DNA of 64,000 nt from Rhinopomastus cyanomelas (taxonomy: Eukaryota > Chordata > Aves > Bucerotiformes > Rhinopomastidae). Below the pieces are notes generated by a model. It saw only the letters and a program-made list of their open reading frames with translations. It did not search any database and was not told the origin of the DNA. Shown piece by piece: positions 1 to 10,501 of this stretch; the first letter of the stretch is position 1, and every line of letters begins with the position of its first letter. A program made the translations under genes and the position numbers. The DNA lies in the NCBI GenBank assembly GCA_013400115.1, contig VXBP01003652.1, forward strand, positions 1,063,303 to 1,127,302, in the 5' to 3' direction.

Positions 1-386
1 TTTATTTCTTCTGCAGCAATCAGATGTTTTACAGATCTTCCTTAAGAAAAACTTTTGCTCTCCCCACATCCCTCAGGAACAGTGAAGAACATGAAAATTA
101 ACATTTCTTTGGCCCCCAAAGCTCTTTGATGTCCCCCAGCACCTTTTCAATGAACTTATTTTTCCTGACTATTGCAAAACTCTTGAAAGGTGTGAAATGC
201 CAGCACAATCTTGCCCCACACCCAGTTGGATGCTCCAATTTTCTTTTGTCCTCTTGTGACCCATATTGGTTTCAATCTCTATTACTTCTTTCACTTGTTT
301 CTTCCAATTTTTGCCAACTAACCAAAACCTATCCTCCTTCCACCAACATTCACTATCAGGAAAATGATGGTAGTGGTACTCTACAT

Positions 387-480
387 GATCACAGAAGGGT
401 TGTGGTTGGAAGGGACCATTGGAGATCAGCTAGTCCAACCCCCACTGCCAGAGCAGATCCTCCTACAGCAGTATCTCACA
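387..480 (-). mobile_element. CR1 LINE fragment (3' end)
   Basis: The motif GGTTGGAAGGGACC is followed by an ATC-CTAGTCCAACCCCC-like tract, the reverse complement of the avian CR1 3' end. It is short and diverged. Confidence 0.75.
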
Positions 481-670
481 TTTTTATGATCGGTGACCTG
501 ACCTAACGGCAGGTTAAAGACACCAAAATCAGCCCAGGCTCAGTCCTGGCAAAGACTTCACTCTCACAAACTTACACTAAATATTTTAAAGATGACTTAA
601 AAAGTAGGGATAACAACTGAAACAAGTCAGAATCACTGTGACAAGAGCTTTTAGACTTAGGGTGTTATTT

Positions 671-965
671 CACAGAATCAGAGAATCACAGAACGACCAG
701 GGTTGGAAGGGACTTTCAAGATCATCTAGTTCCAACTTCTCTGCAGAGAAGAAGGGACACCTTCACTAGATCAGATTACTCAGGGCCCCAGCCAACTTGG
801 CCTTCCACTCTTCCAGGAATGGGGTAACCACAACTTCCTTGGGCAGCCTGTTCCAGCATCTCAGCACCCTCATAGGAAAGAATCTCCCCTCTACAAGCCC
901 GGAACCCTTTTCCCGTGTCCTCTCGCCACCCTACCTCGGCTTTCTTGTAGCCCTCTTCTGATGTT
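671..965 (-). mobile_element. CR1 LINE fragment
   Basis: The stretch starts CACAGAATCAGAGAATCACA and continues through GGGTTGGAAGGGACTTTCAAG to a diverged 5'-truncated body. It carries the GGGCAGCCTGTTCCAG block typical of older CR1 subfamilies. Confidence 0.85.
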
Positions 966-1421
966 TAACCCACACAAACTAAGAATAATAATTGAAACAA
1001 CTCCGAATCACAATGGCAAGACCTTTTAAAACAAAAGTCTATTTAACCCACTTTTCCTCATACTTGTGTGAGTAAAGCACCTATAACTACAACTCACAGT
1101 CTTCCTACAACCAGAAGTCGCCCCACACTCCCAACTACCAGACTATTCCCTCACCCCGGCAGCATTTCCAGCATCTCTACCTGCGGCAGAGGCCTAGAAG
1201 CGGTCACCCACAGCTTCAACCCCCACCCAAGTCGAAACGAACTCTCAGGAGGGCACAGAGCAGCCCCGCAGAATCCCGGGGGCTCAGAGCAGCCCGTACC
1301 CCCCGCTCCCCCACACGCTAGACACCGACACCCCCACCCCAGCCGGCGCCTCCCCTCCATCCCCAGCCCAGGTAGCGAGCGCCGGGGCTGGGCCTGGCCT
1401 GCCCCCGTTCTCGGTACCCAC

Positions 1422-1481
1422 CTGGCCGCGGCCCCGCGGCTCCGTGCTGAGGTTGAGGAGCACCGTCCCGCCCGCCGCCAT
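1422..1481 (-). CDS. DDX31: Probable DDX31 first coding exon (20 codons, partial gene)
   Basis: On the minus strand an ATG (1481-1479) opens a 20-codon frame beginning MAAGGTVLLNLSTEPRGRGQ that ends exactly at a codon boundary with CAG followed by a GTGGGT splice donor (1421-1416). The family product is a DEAD-box RNA helicase of the nucleolus linked to ribosome biogenesis. No helicase motif lies in this exon; the identity rests on position and strand, because DDX31 is the head-to-head neighbour of GTF3C4 in vertebrates, and on the MAA-type start in the CpG island. The next exon is not visible and should lie left of the window. The frame could also be fortuitous, since the island is GC-rich and full of open frames. 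Confidence 0.5.
1474..1481 (-). promoter_or_regulatory. YY1-like core at the DDX31 start codon
   Basis: On the minus strand the presumed DDX31 start reads ATGGCGGC, the core of a YY1 site. It mirrors the element on the GTF3C4 side. It lacks the preceding AAG, so it is a weaker match. Confidence 0.35.
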
Positions 1482-1753
1482 CGTCCGCCGCCTCCCGCAA
1501 GGCCCCAGGGGCGCCCCTGGAGCCGGGCCCAGCCTACAAGCGGGACCCCTCACAGCCCTCTGTGGGAACGGCCGCTTCCTCGCAGCCCCCCGCCCGCACT
1601 CGCCCCGCTGTGGGCGCTCGGCAGCGCTCGGCCCGTCTCTCCCGTGCCCGTGGGGCAGCGCAGGCAGCGGCAGGGCAGCCCCAGCCGGGGCGGCCGGGGG
1701 CTTCGGCAGCGGCGGCGGCGCAGGCGCGGAGCGGCCGGTTCGGCGGCGCTAAG
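1482..1753. promoter_or_regulatory. Bidirectional DDX31/GTF3C4 core promoter
   Basis: Only 272 bp separate the divergent start codons. The interval contains an NRF1-like palindrome GCGCAGGCGC at 1718-1727 (one base from the consensus GCGCATGCGC). Head-to-head housekeeping pairs typically share one nucleosome-free region. Exact transcription start sites cannot be read from the sequence. Confidence 0.65.
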
Positions 1754-1761
1754 ATGGCGGC
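1751..1761 (+). promoter_or_regulatory. YY1-type element over the GTF3C4 start codon
   Basis: AAGATGGCGGC at 1751-1761 is a full match to the YY1 site often found at the translation start of housekeeping genes. It also gives a good Kozak context (A at -3, G at +4), which supports 1754 as the start rather than the in-frame upstream ATG at 1562. Confidence 0.6.
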
Positions 1762-2095
1762 GGCGGAACGCGAGGACAGCCGCTCGCCGGCGGACGGGGA
1801 GGAGGAGCCGCCGCCGCTGTTGAGGCTCGACTCGCTAGTGGTGGAGGAGGCAGCGGCACCGACACCGAGCGCCGGCTTCCGTCTGACGGCGGTTCGGCGG
1901 GAACCGGCGGTGCGGCTGCAGCACGGGGCGAGCGGGCTGGAGCCGCTGGCCTGGTCGGAGGATCACCGGGTGTCGGTGAGCACCGCCCGCAGCATCGCGG
2001 TCCTGGAGCAGCTGAGCGACGTGCACAGCGGTGGCCAGGAGATGGTCATCCACCGCACCGCCGTGCCCGCGCCCGCCAGCGCCTGCCTGCTCAAG
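1754..2095 (+). CDS. GTF3C4: GTF3C4 coding exon 1
   Basis: This exon has 114 codons, starting [12 protein letters not shown] and ending CLLK, followed by the donor GTGAGC. The stretch [20 protein letters not shown] matches the vertebrate family closely, whereas the first 40 residues are low-complexity and poorly conserved. An upstream in-frame ATG at 1562 would add 64 Ala/Arg-rich residues with no family counterpart, so 1754 is preferred. Confidence 0.93.
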
Positions 2096-5000
2096 GTGAG
2101 CCCCCTGCGGGGATCCCCCTCCGAGTCACCCTCCTGCAGTCGTGGGGATGTGGAGTTCAGGGACAGGGTTTAGCCGCGGACCTGGGACGATTGGGTTGGA
2201 CTTGCTGAGCTTAAAGGTCTTTTCCAACGAGAACGATTCAGTAACTAGGGAGAATGAACCACACAGGGCACAGAGTCAGGGCAGCGCAGAATTGCTGGCG
2301 TTGGAAAGGGACTTTAGGATCAGCAAACCCAACCGATCAAACAGGACTGTGGGATAAAGAGGGAGAACGTCACTTTCCACCACATGAACGCAGTCAAGCA
2401 TCGAGAGGATTTCAAGACCCAGGTTCAGTGAGTCTGCCCTTCAGCTCCACTGCTTTGACGGCAATTTTCTCAGTAAAATTTAAACTACAAAACTTCCTGC
2501 TGCTGTTTGAATACTGTGTTCAGTTTGGGCACATCAAGACAAGAAAGACACTGAGGTGCTGGAGTGGGTCCAGAGAAGGGCAACAAAGCTGGTGAAGGGT
2601 CTGGAGAAGAAGCCTTATGAGGAGCAGCTGAGGGAGCTGGGGCTGGTTTGTCTGGAGAAGAGGAGGCTGAGGGGAACCCTTATTGCTGTCCAAAGCTACC
2701 TGAGAGTGTAGAGAGGTGGGGGTTAGTCTCTTCTCACAAGAAACAAGCGATAGGACAAGAGGAAACAGCCTCAAGTTGCCCCAGGACAAGTTTAGGTTGG
2801 CCATGAGGAAAAGCTTCTTGGAAAGGGCCATCAGGCCTTGGAACAAGCTGCCCAGGGAGCGGCTTGAATCACCGTCCCTGGAGGTGTTTAAATGTCACTG
2901 AGATCTGGAGCTCAGGGACAGGGTTCAGCAGTGGCCTTGGGACAGCTGGGTTAACAGCTGGACTCAATGATCTTGAAAGGTTTTCCAAACCTGAATGATC
3001 CTGTGATTCTAAGCTGAAAGATCAGCAATACAAGTGAATATAACTATTCTGTTGTCGTGGATCTGACTTCTTTTGCTCCCAGGACAATGCTGAGGATATG
3101 GAGTAACTTGAAATACCGAGTGCTTTGCGGTTGGAGTGTTAACACCAAGTACTTTTAAGTCTGAAAGCAGGCTCTTCAGTTTGCAAATATTTGATAGCTG
3201 TGAGTCTAAACTGTACAGATTCAGGCCAACAGTGACTCTGAAGTCTTTAGAGTGACACTAATTAACCACTGGAACGGTGTGGTTCTGATGACCGTGATAG
3301 GGGATGCTCCATTTCAAGTGGGAACTAACTCCAGGAAAGTCTTCCTGAAGAAGTAAGTTCTATTGTTGTTTTAAAAGATCTTTGTGTTATCTTTTAGGTT
3401 GGTCCCAAGAAGGAGGTAGCAGAATGTAAGGAAAAGTTTGCCAATTCGATGGATCCAACAGTTAGTCAAAGTTTTATGCTCGATCGAGTGTTCAATCCCG
3501 AGGGGAAGTCCCTGCCGCCGATGCGGGGCTTCAAGTATTCCAGCTGGTCACCGCTGGGCTGCGACGCAAACGGAAGGTGCCTGCTGGCAGCTTTAACCAT
3601 GGACAATCGACTGACCATCCACGCAAACCTCAACCGACTGCAGTGGGTGCAGCTGGTGGACCTGACGGAAATCTACGGGGAGCGCTTGTACGAAGCCAGT
3701 TACAGGGTTTCCAAGGCTGACGCTCCCCGGGGAGAACTGGGAGACTTCTCTGAATTCCAGCGGCGGCACAGCATGCAGACCCCTGTGCGCATGGAGTGGT
3801 CGGGCATCTGCACCACCCAGCAGGTCAAACACAACAACGAGTGCCGGGATGTGGGCAGCGTGCTCCTGGCAGTCCTCTTTGAGAATGGTAACATCGCCGT
3901 TTGGCAATTCCAGCTTCCGTTTCTGGGTAAGGAATCGATTACTTCTTGCAATACCATAGAGTCCGGAATAAGTTCCCCAAGTGTCTTGTCTTGGTGGGAA
4001 TATGAACATAGCAACCGAAAGATGAGCGGACTTATTGTAGGAAGTGCTTTCGGGCCAGTTAAGATCCTTCCTGTCAATCTAAAAGCAGTCAAAGGCTACT
4101 TTACGCTGAGACAACCCATAGTCTTGTGGCAAGAAATGGACCAGTTGCCGGTGCACAGTATCAAGTGTATCCCTCTCTACCACCCCTACCAGAAATGTAG
4201 CTGTAGCTTAGTGGTGGCTGCGAGAGGACCTTATGTGTTCTGGTGTCTCCTGTTGATATCCAAAGCGGGTCTGAATGTCCATAACTCCCACGTGACAGGG
4301 CTTCATTCTCTGCCGATCATATCTATGACCGCAGACAAGCAGAACGGCACGGTGTACACGTGCTCCTGCGATGGAAAGGTAAGGCAGCTCATTCCCATAT
4401 TCACAGACGTTGCTTTAAAGTTTGAGCACCAGCTGATAAAGCTCTCGGAAGTGTTTGGCTCTGTGAGGACTCACGGAATAGCTGTTAGCCCGTGCGGCGC
4501 CTACTTAGCGGTGATTACGACAGAGGGCATGACCAACGGGCTGCACCCGGTTAACAAAAACTACCAAGTTCAGTTTGTAACCCTTAAGACTTTTGAGGAA
4601 GCAGCCGCGCAGCTCTTGGAATCTTCTGTTCAGAACCTTTTCCGGCAGGTGGACTTGACGGATCTCGTACGCTGGAAAATTTTGAAGGATAAGCATATTC
4701 CTCAATTCTTACAGGAAGCACTGGATAAAAAGATCGAGAGCTGTGGTTCCACTTACTTCTGGCGGTTTAAGCTGTTTCTGCTGAGGATTTTGTACCAGTC
4801 CATGCAGAAAGCTCCCTCAGAGCTCATGTGGAGACCTTCGCATGAGGACACAAAAATCTTGATATCGGATTCCCCTGGGATGGGCAGCACTGAAGATGAT
4901 CAGGAGGAAGGAACTTCTAAACAAGCCAGCAAGCAGAGCCTCCGTGACACGGGCAAAGGTATGGACATAGATGACACTGCAGATGATTCTCTTCCTCAGT

Positions 5001-8000
5001 CAAGTGACGGAGGAGGCCGTGAGCCAATGGAAGAAAAGCTGCTTGAAATACAGGCGCAGATTGAGGCAGTAGAAATGCATCTGACACGAGAACACATGAA
5101 GCGGGTGTTGGGAGAAGTTTATCTGCACACGTGGATTACAGAAAACACCAGTATTCCCACCAGAGGAGTCTGTGACTTCTTAATGTCCAATGATGGCTAT
5201 GATGACAGAACAGCACGAGTAAGTGCACTTCTATGCTCTGGGGATTCCATGTACAAGTTGCTTCTTTCTGCCCCCTCCATGTCCTTAAGTGAAAATACCA
5301 CGCTCGGGTGGGAAGGAGAACTGTGCTCATGTCATCCCTGCCAGTCAGCTTCTGTAGCACATACAGCTTCAGCTGTCCCACCTTGGAGTTGTGGAATAGG
5401 AGGGGGGTGTGTGAAGATGAGGTTGAAATGTAGATCAGGTACAGTAACAATTCAGTGCCTCAGGTTTTGCAGAGCAAGGCAGAGGGCCATGGTTGGTGGG
5501 TTTAGAACATCGAAAGGGATGGGTTCATGGCTCAGCTTATTGATCATGGGCCACTCACTTCTAGAAGGACACAGAACTGCTGGAGAGAGTCCAGTGCACA
5601 GCCACAAAGACGATGAATGGAGTGGAGCATCTCCCTGATGAGGAAAGGCTGAGGGAGCTGGGTCTCTTGAGCTGGGAAAAAAGGAGACTGAGGGGTGACC
5701 TCATTAATGTCGATAAATATGTGAAGGGTGGGCGTGAGGAGGATGGAGCTAGGCTCTGCTCAGGGACATCTAACGATAGGACAAGGGGCAACGGATGTGA
5801 GCTGGAGCAGAGGAGGTTCCATATCAATATGAGAAGGACCTTCTTCCCAGTGAGGATGACAGAGCCCTGGAAGGGGCTGCCCGGGGAGGTTGTGGAGTCT
5901 CCTTCTCTGGAGATGTTTAAAACCCACCTGGCCATGTTCCTGTGCGACTTGATCTACGGGATGCTGCTGTGGCAGGGGGATTAGACTAGATGATCTTTCA
6001 AGATCCCTTTGAATCCCTAATGTTCTGTGATTCTCTGATCACTGCTACAAAGCTCAATTTGGGAGATCTTTCCCCTGGTCAGTTTTCTGTGCAGTTCTAA
6101 TGTTAACCTTTGGAGAATCACTTCTTAAAGTGCCTATGATTGAACATACTGTGGCAGCTCAGGTGGAACATCAGGTCGTGTTTCTCCATGAGCCTTCAGT
6201 GGCAAGGCCAGTTACAGAGGTAGTTGTGTTTTGAGCCAAATGCAGTGATTCAGAACTTTATGCAGGACTTCACTGAACTGAGCTGACTGAACCTTCAGGC
6301 TCGCTGGATTCACCTAACAGCAAGAAATAAGCACAACCGATCGCTTGGCCATAATAGAAAGCCTCCCAGACTTGCAGTACTCCCTACCCAAACACAAGCA
6401 GAGCTGCAAGGGCAGTGTCCTCACTGTGGCAGTGCTCAGAGTCAGCATTTGGGGCAGGAAACTGGCGAGCAGTGAACCTTGCTCTGGGCATTGAAGTTTT
6501 CTGAAAGACAAAGGAAGCTTCAGTGGGATCAGTGCTATCAGCCTCCTGGCAGTTAACACTGGATGACAGGACCATCCTGGGTGCCCCTGTACCACTCTCT
6601 GTGAGCAGAGGACAGTTCTTTTTGGTTCTCAAGTCCTTCAATGGCTTGAACTCTAAAAAAATTAACCTTTATATTGTATCCAGAGAGACAGGAGGGAAGT
6701 TCATTTTCTTTCCTGAGGTATTGGTGATCTTTGTGCTGGACTTGGAAACAACCACTAATTCACTGGGAGAGTGTTCTGGCAGAACTGGTTTGGTTTTTTT
6801 TCTAGCATCCATTTGGTATTGAACTGAAGGTTTGAGAAGTTGCTTTTCTCAGCTTGTAAACAAGATTCTTCTTTTCATAGCGATTAAAAGCTGACTGCCA
6901 CATTCTATTTTATCTCTTCAGTTTGCTGTCACTTTTTAAAGGTCCTTAGGATGAGGTTTTACATCTATTGAAATGTCAAAGGCAAATCCCATCACATAAA
7001 TGTTGTTCAGTGAGCGTGATGGGTGCTGTGAGCTGACTGCTGAAGATACACATCCAAGGCATTTCTGAACAGGAGCTTTTGTCCTTCGCGATAGGATGTA
7101 ATGGCCAGTGGCATCTGGAATATTGTGTCCAGTTCTGGGCCCCTCAGATCAAGAAGGACACACAACTGCTGGAGAGAGTTCAGTGCAGATGATGAAAGGA
7201 GTAGAACACATCCCTTATGAGGACAGGCTGAGGGAGCTGGGTCTCTTGAGCGTGGAGAGATGAAGACTGAGGGGTGACCTCATTAATGTTGATAAATATG
7301 TGAAGGGTGGGTGTGAGGAGGATGGAGCCAGGCTCTGCTCAGCAACATCTAATGACAGGACAAGGGGCAATGGGTGTGAGCTGGAATATAGGAGGTTCCC
7401 CATCAGTATGAGAAGGAACTTCTTCCCGGTGAGGGTGACAGAGCACTGGAAGGGGCTGCCCAGGGGGTTGTGAAATCTTCTCTGGAGACATTTAAAACCT
7501 GCCTGGATGTGTTCCTGTGCGACTTGGTCTAGGCGATCCTGCTGTGGCAGAGGGATTGGACTGGATGTTCTTTTGAGGTCACTTCCAGTTCTATGATTCT
7601 GTGATGTAATGGCCAGTGGCATCCTCAAATATGGTTCCATACCGATTTCTTCAGTGCTTTTAAAATTTCCAAGTAGCTTAACACAACACTGTTGCTCTAA
7701 AGCTCTGTATCCCCCCACCTTGCTGTGGGACAGAAATGAAACCACGAGAAGAAATTAATGCTTCATGTGTTGGGTTCCTTAAGCTTTTGTTTCTTTGAAT
7801 TCAGTGAAGAGCATAGATGTATTCTGAAATCACAACTTCCCGAGAGACCTTCCTACTTTCCAGGAGCAGCTGTCTTGCTGTAACCCGTGCTGACTGCTCT
7901 GTATTCCCAGGTGCTGATCGGGCATATCTTAAAGAAAATGAACAAACAGACTTTCCCAGAGCACTGCAGCCTCTGTAAAGAGATCCTGCCGTTCACTGAT

Positions 8001-9132
8001 CGCAAACAGGCCGTCTGCTCCAACGGACATATCTGGCTCAGGTAACCGGTTCTTAAAGAGTCTTTGCTGTCCCCTTGACCATCTCAGCACACTCAAATGA
8101 GCTAATAAAGAGAAGTAGCTGTTAAACACAAGTAGCTAATAAGCACGTTTCTCTGTGTTGTCTTAAAGACTTCATGGGGTTTCCCCCGGCCAGTAACCCT
8201 CAAGCTTTTCACCTCAGCCACCATAAGCTGAATTTTTTTGGCCTGTGATGAAGCTTTTTCCAGCAGGACATTGATTTTTGGGCTTTTTCATTCTCATGAC
8301 CACACGTCACGGGATACACTTGTGAAGTTTCATTTACCTAAAGTAATAAATCACTAATTTTCCCATTTCATGGGGCTTTTTACCACCCTTTCTCTCAGAA
8401 CAGAACAGAGCCTTCAGTCAGGGAATAGAAGCAGGTCACAAACTACAATAATAAATCCCCAGCTCCTCTAAATCTAATTTGTCCTTTCACAGGTGCTTTC
8501 TAACCTACCAGTCCTGTCAGAGCCTGGTATACAGGAGGTGTTTGCTTCATGACAGCATTGCACGACATCCCACACCCGAAGGTAAACTATGCCTGTGGCC
8601 CAAAGGGGCAGGATTACGTATTCTTACATTTTATCTGCAAAATGACTTGCCTTTTATGCTGAGACTGCTCAGCATTTCACACTCTCCCATTGTTCCTGCA
8701 CTAGTGGCACAGGTTAATTACAAACTGGTGGCTGCAGAAATTAATTAATAAATCCTGTATTTCAATGACAGCTGAGGAAATGCATCGTCGTCTGTGCTGC
8801 AGTGCTACAGCAGGTAGTTTATACTCAGGTTCAGGAGGGTTTTTGACGTTCTAGTTGATCCAGCGTAGGCCTTCAGTGTCTGCAGAGAGAGAGGCTGCAA
8901 GCTTAATTTCCTTACATTAGAAAGTTGGATTCCTGTGAACTCTCAGCTAATCCTGGGTGCTGCATCTGTACAAACTGTTTTAGGATCATCATTTAGTTTG
9001 TCCATCTCTGGTTTCATTCCTTTGTTCACCTCTACCACCTTTAAACAACTTGTTTTCTTATTTGCAGATCCTGAGTGGATCAAGAGGTTATTGCAGGGAC
9101 CTTGCACGTTCTGCGATTCTCCTGTGTTCTAG
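1754..9132 (+). CDS. GTF3C4: GTF3C4, general transcription factor IIIC subunit 4 (TFIIIC90), complete, 5 coding exons
   Basis: The product is a subunit of TFIIIC, which binds the B-box of tRNA-type genes and recruits TFIIIB and RNA polymerase III in the nucleus. The human protein is reported to have histone H3 acetyltransferase activity. Joining 1754-2095, 3398-5218, 7911-8041, 8493-8581 and 9068-9132 gives 815 codons plus stop, close to human (about 822), with GT-AG splice sites throughout. Residues 1-40 are an acidic, proline-rich leader. About 45-600 form the propeller-like TFIIIC-delta region. An acidic linker lies near 602-655 and a short helix near 660-680. The C-terminal zinc region carries CSLC (C740, C743), C757/H761, further Cys, and CTFC before the end SPVF. 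No frameshift or internal stop is seen. It shares a promoter with DDX31 and converges on AK8. Confidence 0.97.
2142..2243 (+). mobile_element. CR1 LINE 3' fragment
   Basis: This is a sense 3'-end fragment with GATTGGGTTGGACTTGCTGA and AGGTCTTTTCCAACGAGAACGA. It lies just inside GTF3C4 intron 1. Confidence 0.7.
2505..3010 (+). mobile_element. CR1 LINE fragment, about 0.5 kb
   Basis: The copy runs from GTGTTCAGTTTGGGCAC through the final part of CR1 ORF2 to ATCCTGTGATTCT. The reading frame is broken. It belongs to a subfamily diverged from the copies at 5.6 and 7.1 kb. Confidence 0.85.
3398..5218 (+). CDS. GTF3C4: GTF3C4 coding exon 2 (large central exon)
   Basis: This is a single 607-codon exon starting [14 protein letters not shown] and ending DDRTAR, with phase 0 at both ends. 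It encodes most of the TFIIIC-delta N-terminal region, the acidic serine-rich linker with [14 protein letters not shown], and the helix [16 protein letters not shown]. The donor is a strong GTAAGT at 5219. If it is not used, the frame stays open for another 139 codons to a stop at 5636-5638. Confidence 0.97.
5563..6038 (+). mobile_element. CR1 LINE fragment, about 0.48 kb
   Basis: The copy starts GAAGGACACAGAACTGCTGG and ends in ATGTTCTGTGATTCTCTGAT. It retains an open frame for the last roughly 120 residues of ORF2 ([30 protein letters not shown]). It is 5'-truncated. Confidence 0.95.
7095..7623. repeat. 21-bp perfect direct repeats flanking a CR1
   Basis: The sequence starting GATGTAATGGCCAGTGG is identical at 7095-7115 and 7603-7623. 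Long perfect flanking repeats are unusual for avian CR1, which generally lacks clear target-site duplications. Confidence 0.95.
7116..7603 (+). mobile_element. CR1 LINE fragment with flanking 21-bp direct repeats
   Basis: The copy runs from TGGAATATTGTGTCCAGTTC to TTCTATGATTCTGTGAT. The 21 bases at 7095-7115 recur exactly at 7603-7623, bracketing the element like a target-site duplication. Confidence 0.93.
7911..8041 (+). CDS. GTF3C4: GTF3C4 coding exon 3 (start of zinc region)
   Basis: The exon encodes [13 protein letters not shown], then HCSLCKE and [12 protein letters not shown], the first metal-binding cluster of the TFIIIC zinc-finger domain. It starts in phase 0 and ends with AG, which joins the first base of exon 4 to complete an arginine codon. 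The donor is GTAACC. Confidence 0.96.
8042..8492 (+). other. GTF3C4 intron 3
   Basis: This is a 451-base intron with donor GTAACC and acceptor CTTTCACAG. No repeats or other signals are seen. Confidence 0.9.
8493..8581 (+). CDS. GTF3C4: GTF3C4 coding exon 4
   Basis: The exon encodes [20 protein letters not shown] and continues to RHPTPE. Its cysteines and histidine extend the zinc-binding domain. The final G completes an aspartate codon with exon 5. The donor is GTAAAC. Confidence 0.96.
8582..9067 (+). other. GTF3C4 intron 4
   Basis: This is a 486-base intron with donor GTAAAC and acceptor TTTGCAG. No repeats or other signals are seen. Confidence 0.9.
9068..9132 (+). CDS. GTF3C4: GTF3C4 coding exon 5 with stop
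   Basis: The exon encodes [20 protein letters not shown] and then TAG. The CTFC pair closes the C-terminal zinc-binding cluster, and the SPVF end is typical of the vertebrate family. Confidence 0.96.
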
Positions 9133-9251
9133 AGAAAGGCCGGGTAAAGACTGAAGTATTTTCTCAGCTGCACAAGCTCCCTTCAGTCTTGAAGGACACA
9201 GAGCATAGGAGCACGGACCTTACTGTAAGGTGTTGTCCACAGCCCTGTAAA

Positions 9252-10500
9252 TAGAACATGGGAGGTTGTAGAAACTCCTTAAGTGCAGAGCCCGTCCCAT
9301 GCTCCAGAAGTGAGAGCCCATCTGGAAGACCAAGTTTATGAAGTGGTTTGGAAGCGCAGCCCACTGTGGCATCAGCAGCTGGACACTCTCCCTTTTTTCC
9401 TGGAAAGGAACTGAAGTCGTACGCGCACGGTGTGAACTCTCCTTTCCCAAGAATTTCCCAAAGGCTGAGACAGGAACACTAGAGCTGCCTCTTGAATGGT
9501 CTTGGTGGGTAGAGAAGGCTTCAGCCTGTAGTGCTGTCATGTGCTGGCACTTGCTGCTGAACATTAAACTATCAAGTAATCTGTGGTTCTAATTTCTTGC
9601 AGAGTGAAGCAGATGCCAGTTACAGCCTTACGAAAGAAATGGGTTATATTAGTTGTGTGTAAAGTCTAGAAGAGTTACAGCAGTATTGCAGTCACAAGGG
9701 TGAGCTTGGCTCCCTGGGTCAAATATGGGTCAGTAAGAGTAATTCTTAATGTACTATTATTACACTAGTAGCAATTAGATTCAACACTAATATATATAAT
9801 GTATCTCATTTCCAATGCTCCTAAGTCTCTTGCCCACTCATTTCTGACTGTCTCCTAGTTTTTCCAGTGTACTTGCCTTTGTTTCACTTAACCCCTTCCC
9901 AACAAGAATCATCTTTTCCAGTTTAATTCCATTTCCAAAAGCATTAGCAGTTTATCTTGTTTTTGGTAGAGCCGAGACTCTCCCGTACATGGGAATGGAT
10001 TTTACAGAAGTTTAACCCACAGGTCATCACTCCCAGCTGATAGTTTCTCTTTTTGCAATCATGTGGTAAAAATCTAACCAACCCCCCAAACCCTACCATG
10101 GCTGAGCTGGTAGAACTGAGGCTTCTGCAGGTGGTCATGGACAGCAAAGGTATTCCTGCATAACCCAAACCTTCTCAAGATACTCACACCTACACACATG
10201 ATGTAGCATGGCTGAGCCCAGAAACTTCCTCTGCCTTCTAACTGTCCTATTGGATACCCCCCCCCAATCTTTCTCTCTGTGACATCTCATTCCTGTGGGA
10301 AGCAGGAGAATCCTTTTCACCTTCCTTTGCAGTGTTAGCGGAACAATCCTTCGCAGTGTGTATGGTTCTTGGTACAGCTTGTCGTCTTGTCAGTCCGTGC
10401 TGTCAAATAACCCAGTTTATGTATTAACATTTCTTCACGGTACCAGTTCAGGCACTGGGTGTGTTGCCCTGTTTGTGGTTCCTGCCACTTCTGATGGTGC
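9252..10500 (+). repeat. Tandem duplication, copy 1 (1249 bp)
   Basis: This block repeats at an exact offset of 1250 bases as 10502-11750, with only scattered substitutions and no net length change. Small open frames within it (for example 9338-9592) recur in copy 2, but they resemble no known protein. It lies just after the GTF3C4 stop codon. Confidence 0.97.
9563..9568 (+). terminator. Candidate proximal poly(A) signal ATTAAA
   Basis: ATTAAA lies 431 bases after the GTF3C4 stop, inside duplication copy 1; the equivalent in copy 2 is at 10813-10818. It is a variant hexamer with no strong downstream GT-rich element. Confidence 0.25.
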
Positions 10501-10501
10501 N
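10501..10501. other. Single N at the junction of the duplicated blocks
   Basis: One undetermined base separates the end of copy 1 from the start of copy 2. A lone N exactly at a duplication boundary is typical of a contig join rather than a biological junction. Confidence 0.85.

Larger units (their letters stand above)
1..1415 (-). other. Presumed DDX31 intron 1
   Basis: No exon is recognised here. The stretch holds two minus-oriented CR1 fragments (about 387-480 and 671-965). From about 1150 it becomes GC-rich, as the shoulder of the promoter CpG island. Open frames on both strands near 1068-1823 are proline/arginine-rich by-products of the GC content. Confidence 0.45.
1150..2110. promoter_or_regulatory. 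CpG island covering the DDX31/GTF3C4 start region
   Basis: Base composition rises sharply to GC-rich with many CpG dinucleotides from about 1150 to 2110, spanning both first coding exons. No TATA box is evident. This fits a constitutive housekeeping promoter of the CpG-island class firing in both directions. Confidence 0.8.
2096..3397 (+). other. GTF3C4 intron 1
   Basis: The intron runs from donor GTGAGC to an acceptor preceded by a T-rich tract ending TTTTAG. It holds two plus-oriented CR1 pieces (2142-2243 and 2505-3010). The remaining roughly 380 bases before the acceptor show nothing recognisable. Confidence 0.9.
5219..7910 (+). other. GTF3C4 intron 2
   Basis: The intron is 2.7 kb, with donor GTAAGT and acceptor TTCCCAG. 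It contains two long plus-oriented CR1 copies (5563-6038 and 7116-7603); the second is flanked by 21-bp direct repeats. The stretch 6040-7090 is single-copy by eye, with no exon recognised. Confidence 0.9.

Noticed and set aside
1562..1753. In-frame upstream ATG extending GTF3C4 by 64 residues
   Set aside because: The extension is Ala/Arg/Gln low complexity without a family counterpart, whereas 1754 has a YY1/Kozak context and fits the human protein length.
1068..1823. 251-codon plus-strand open frame across the CpG island
   Set aside because: It is proline/arginine-rich low complexity caused by GC content, and it overlaps both first exons in another frame.
5613..5984. 123-codon frame that looks like a gene
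   Set aside because: It is the C-terminal part of CR1 ORF2, as are similar frames at 7215, 13656, 34821, 38653 and 46962.
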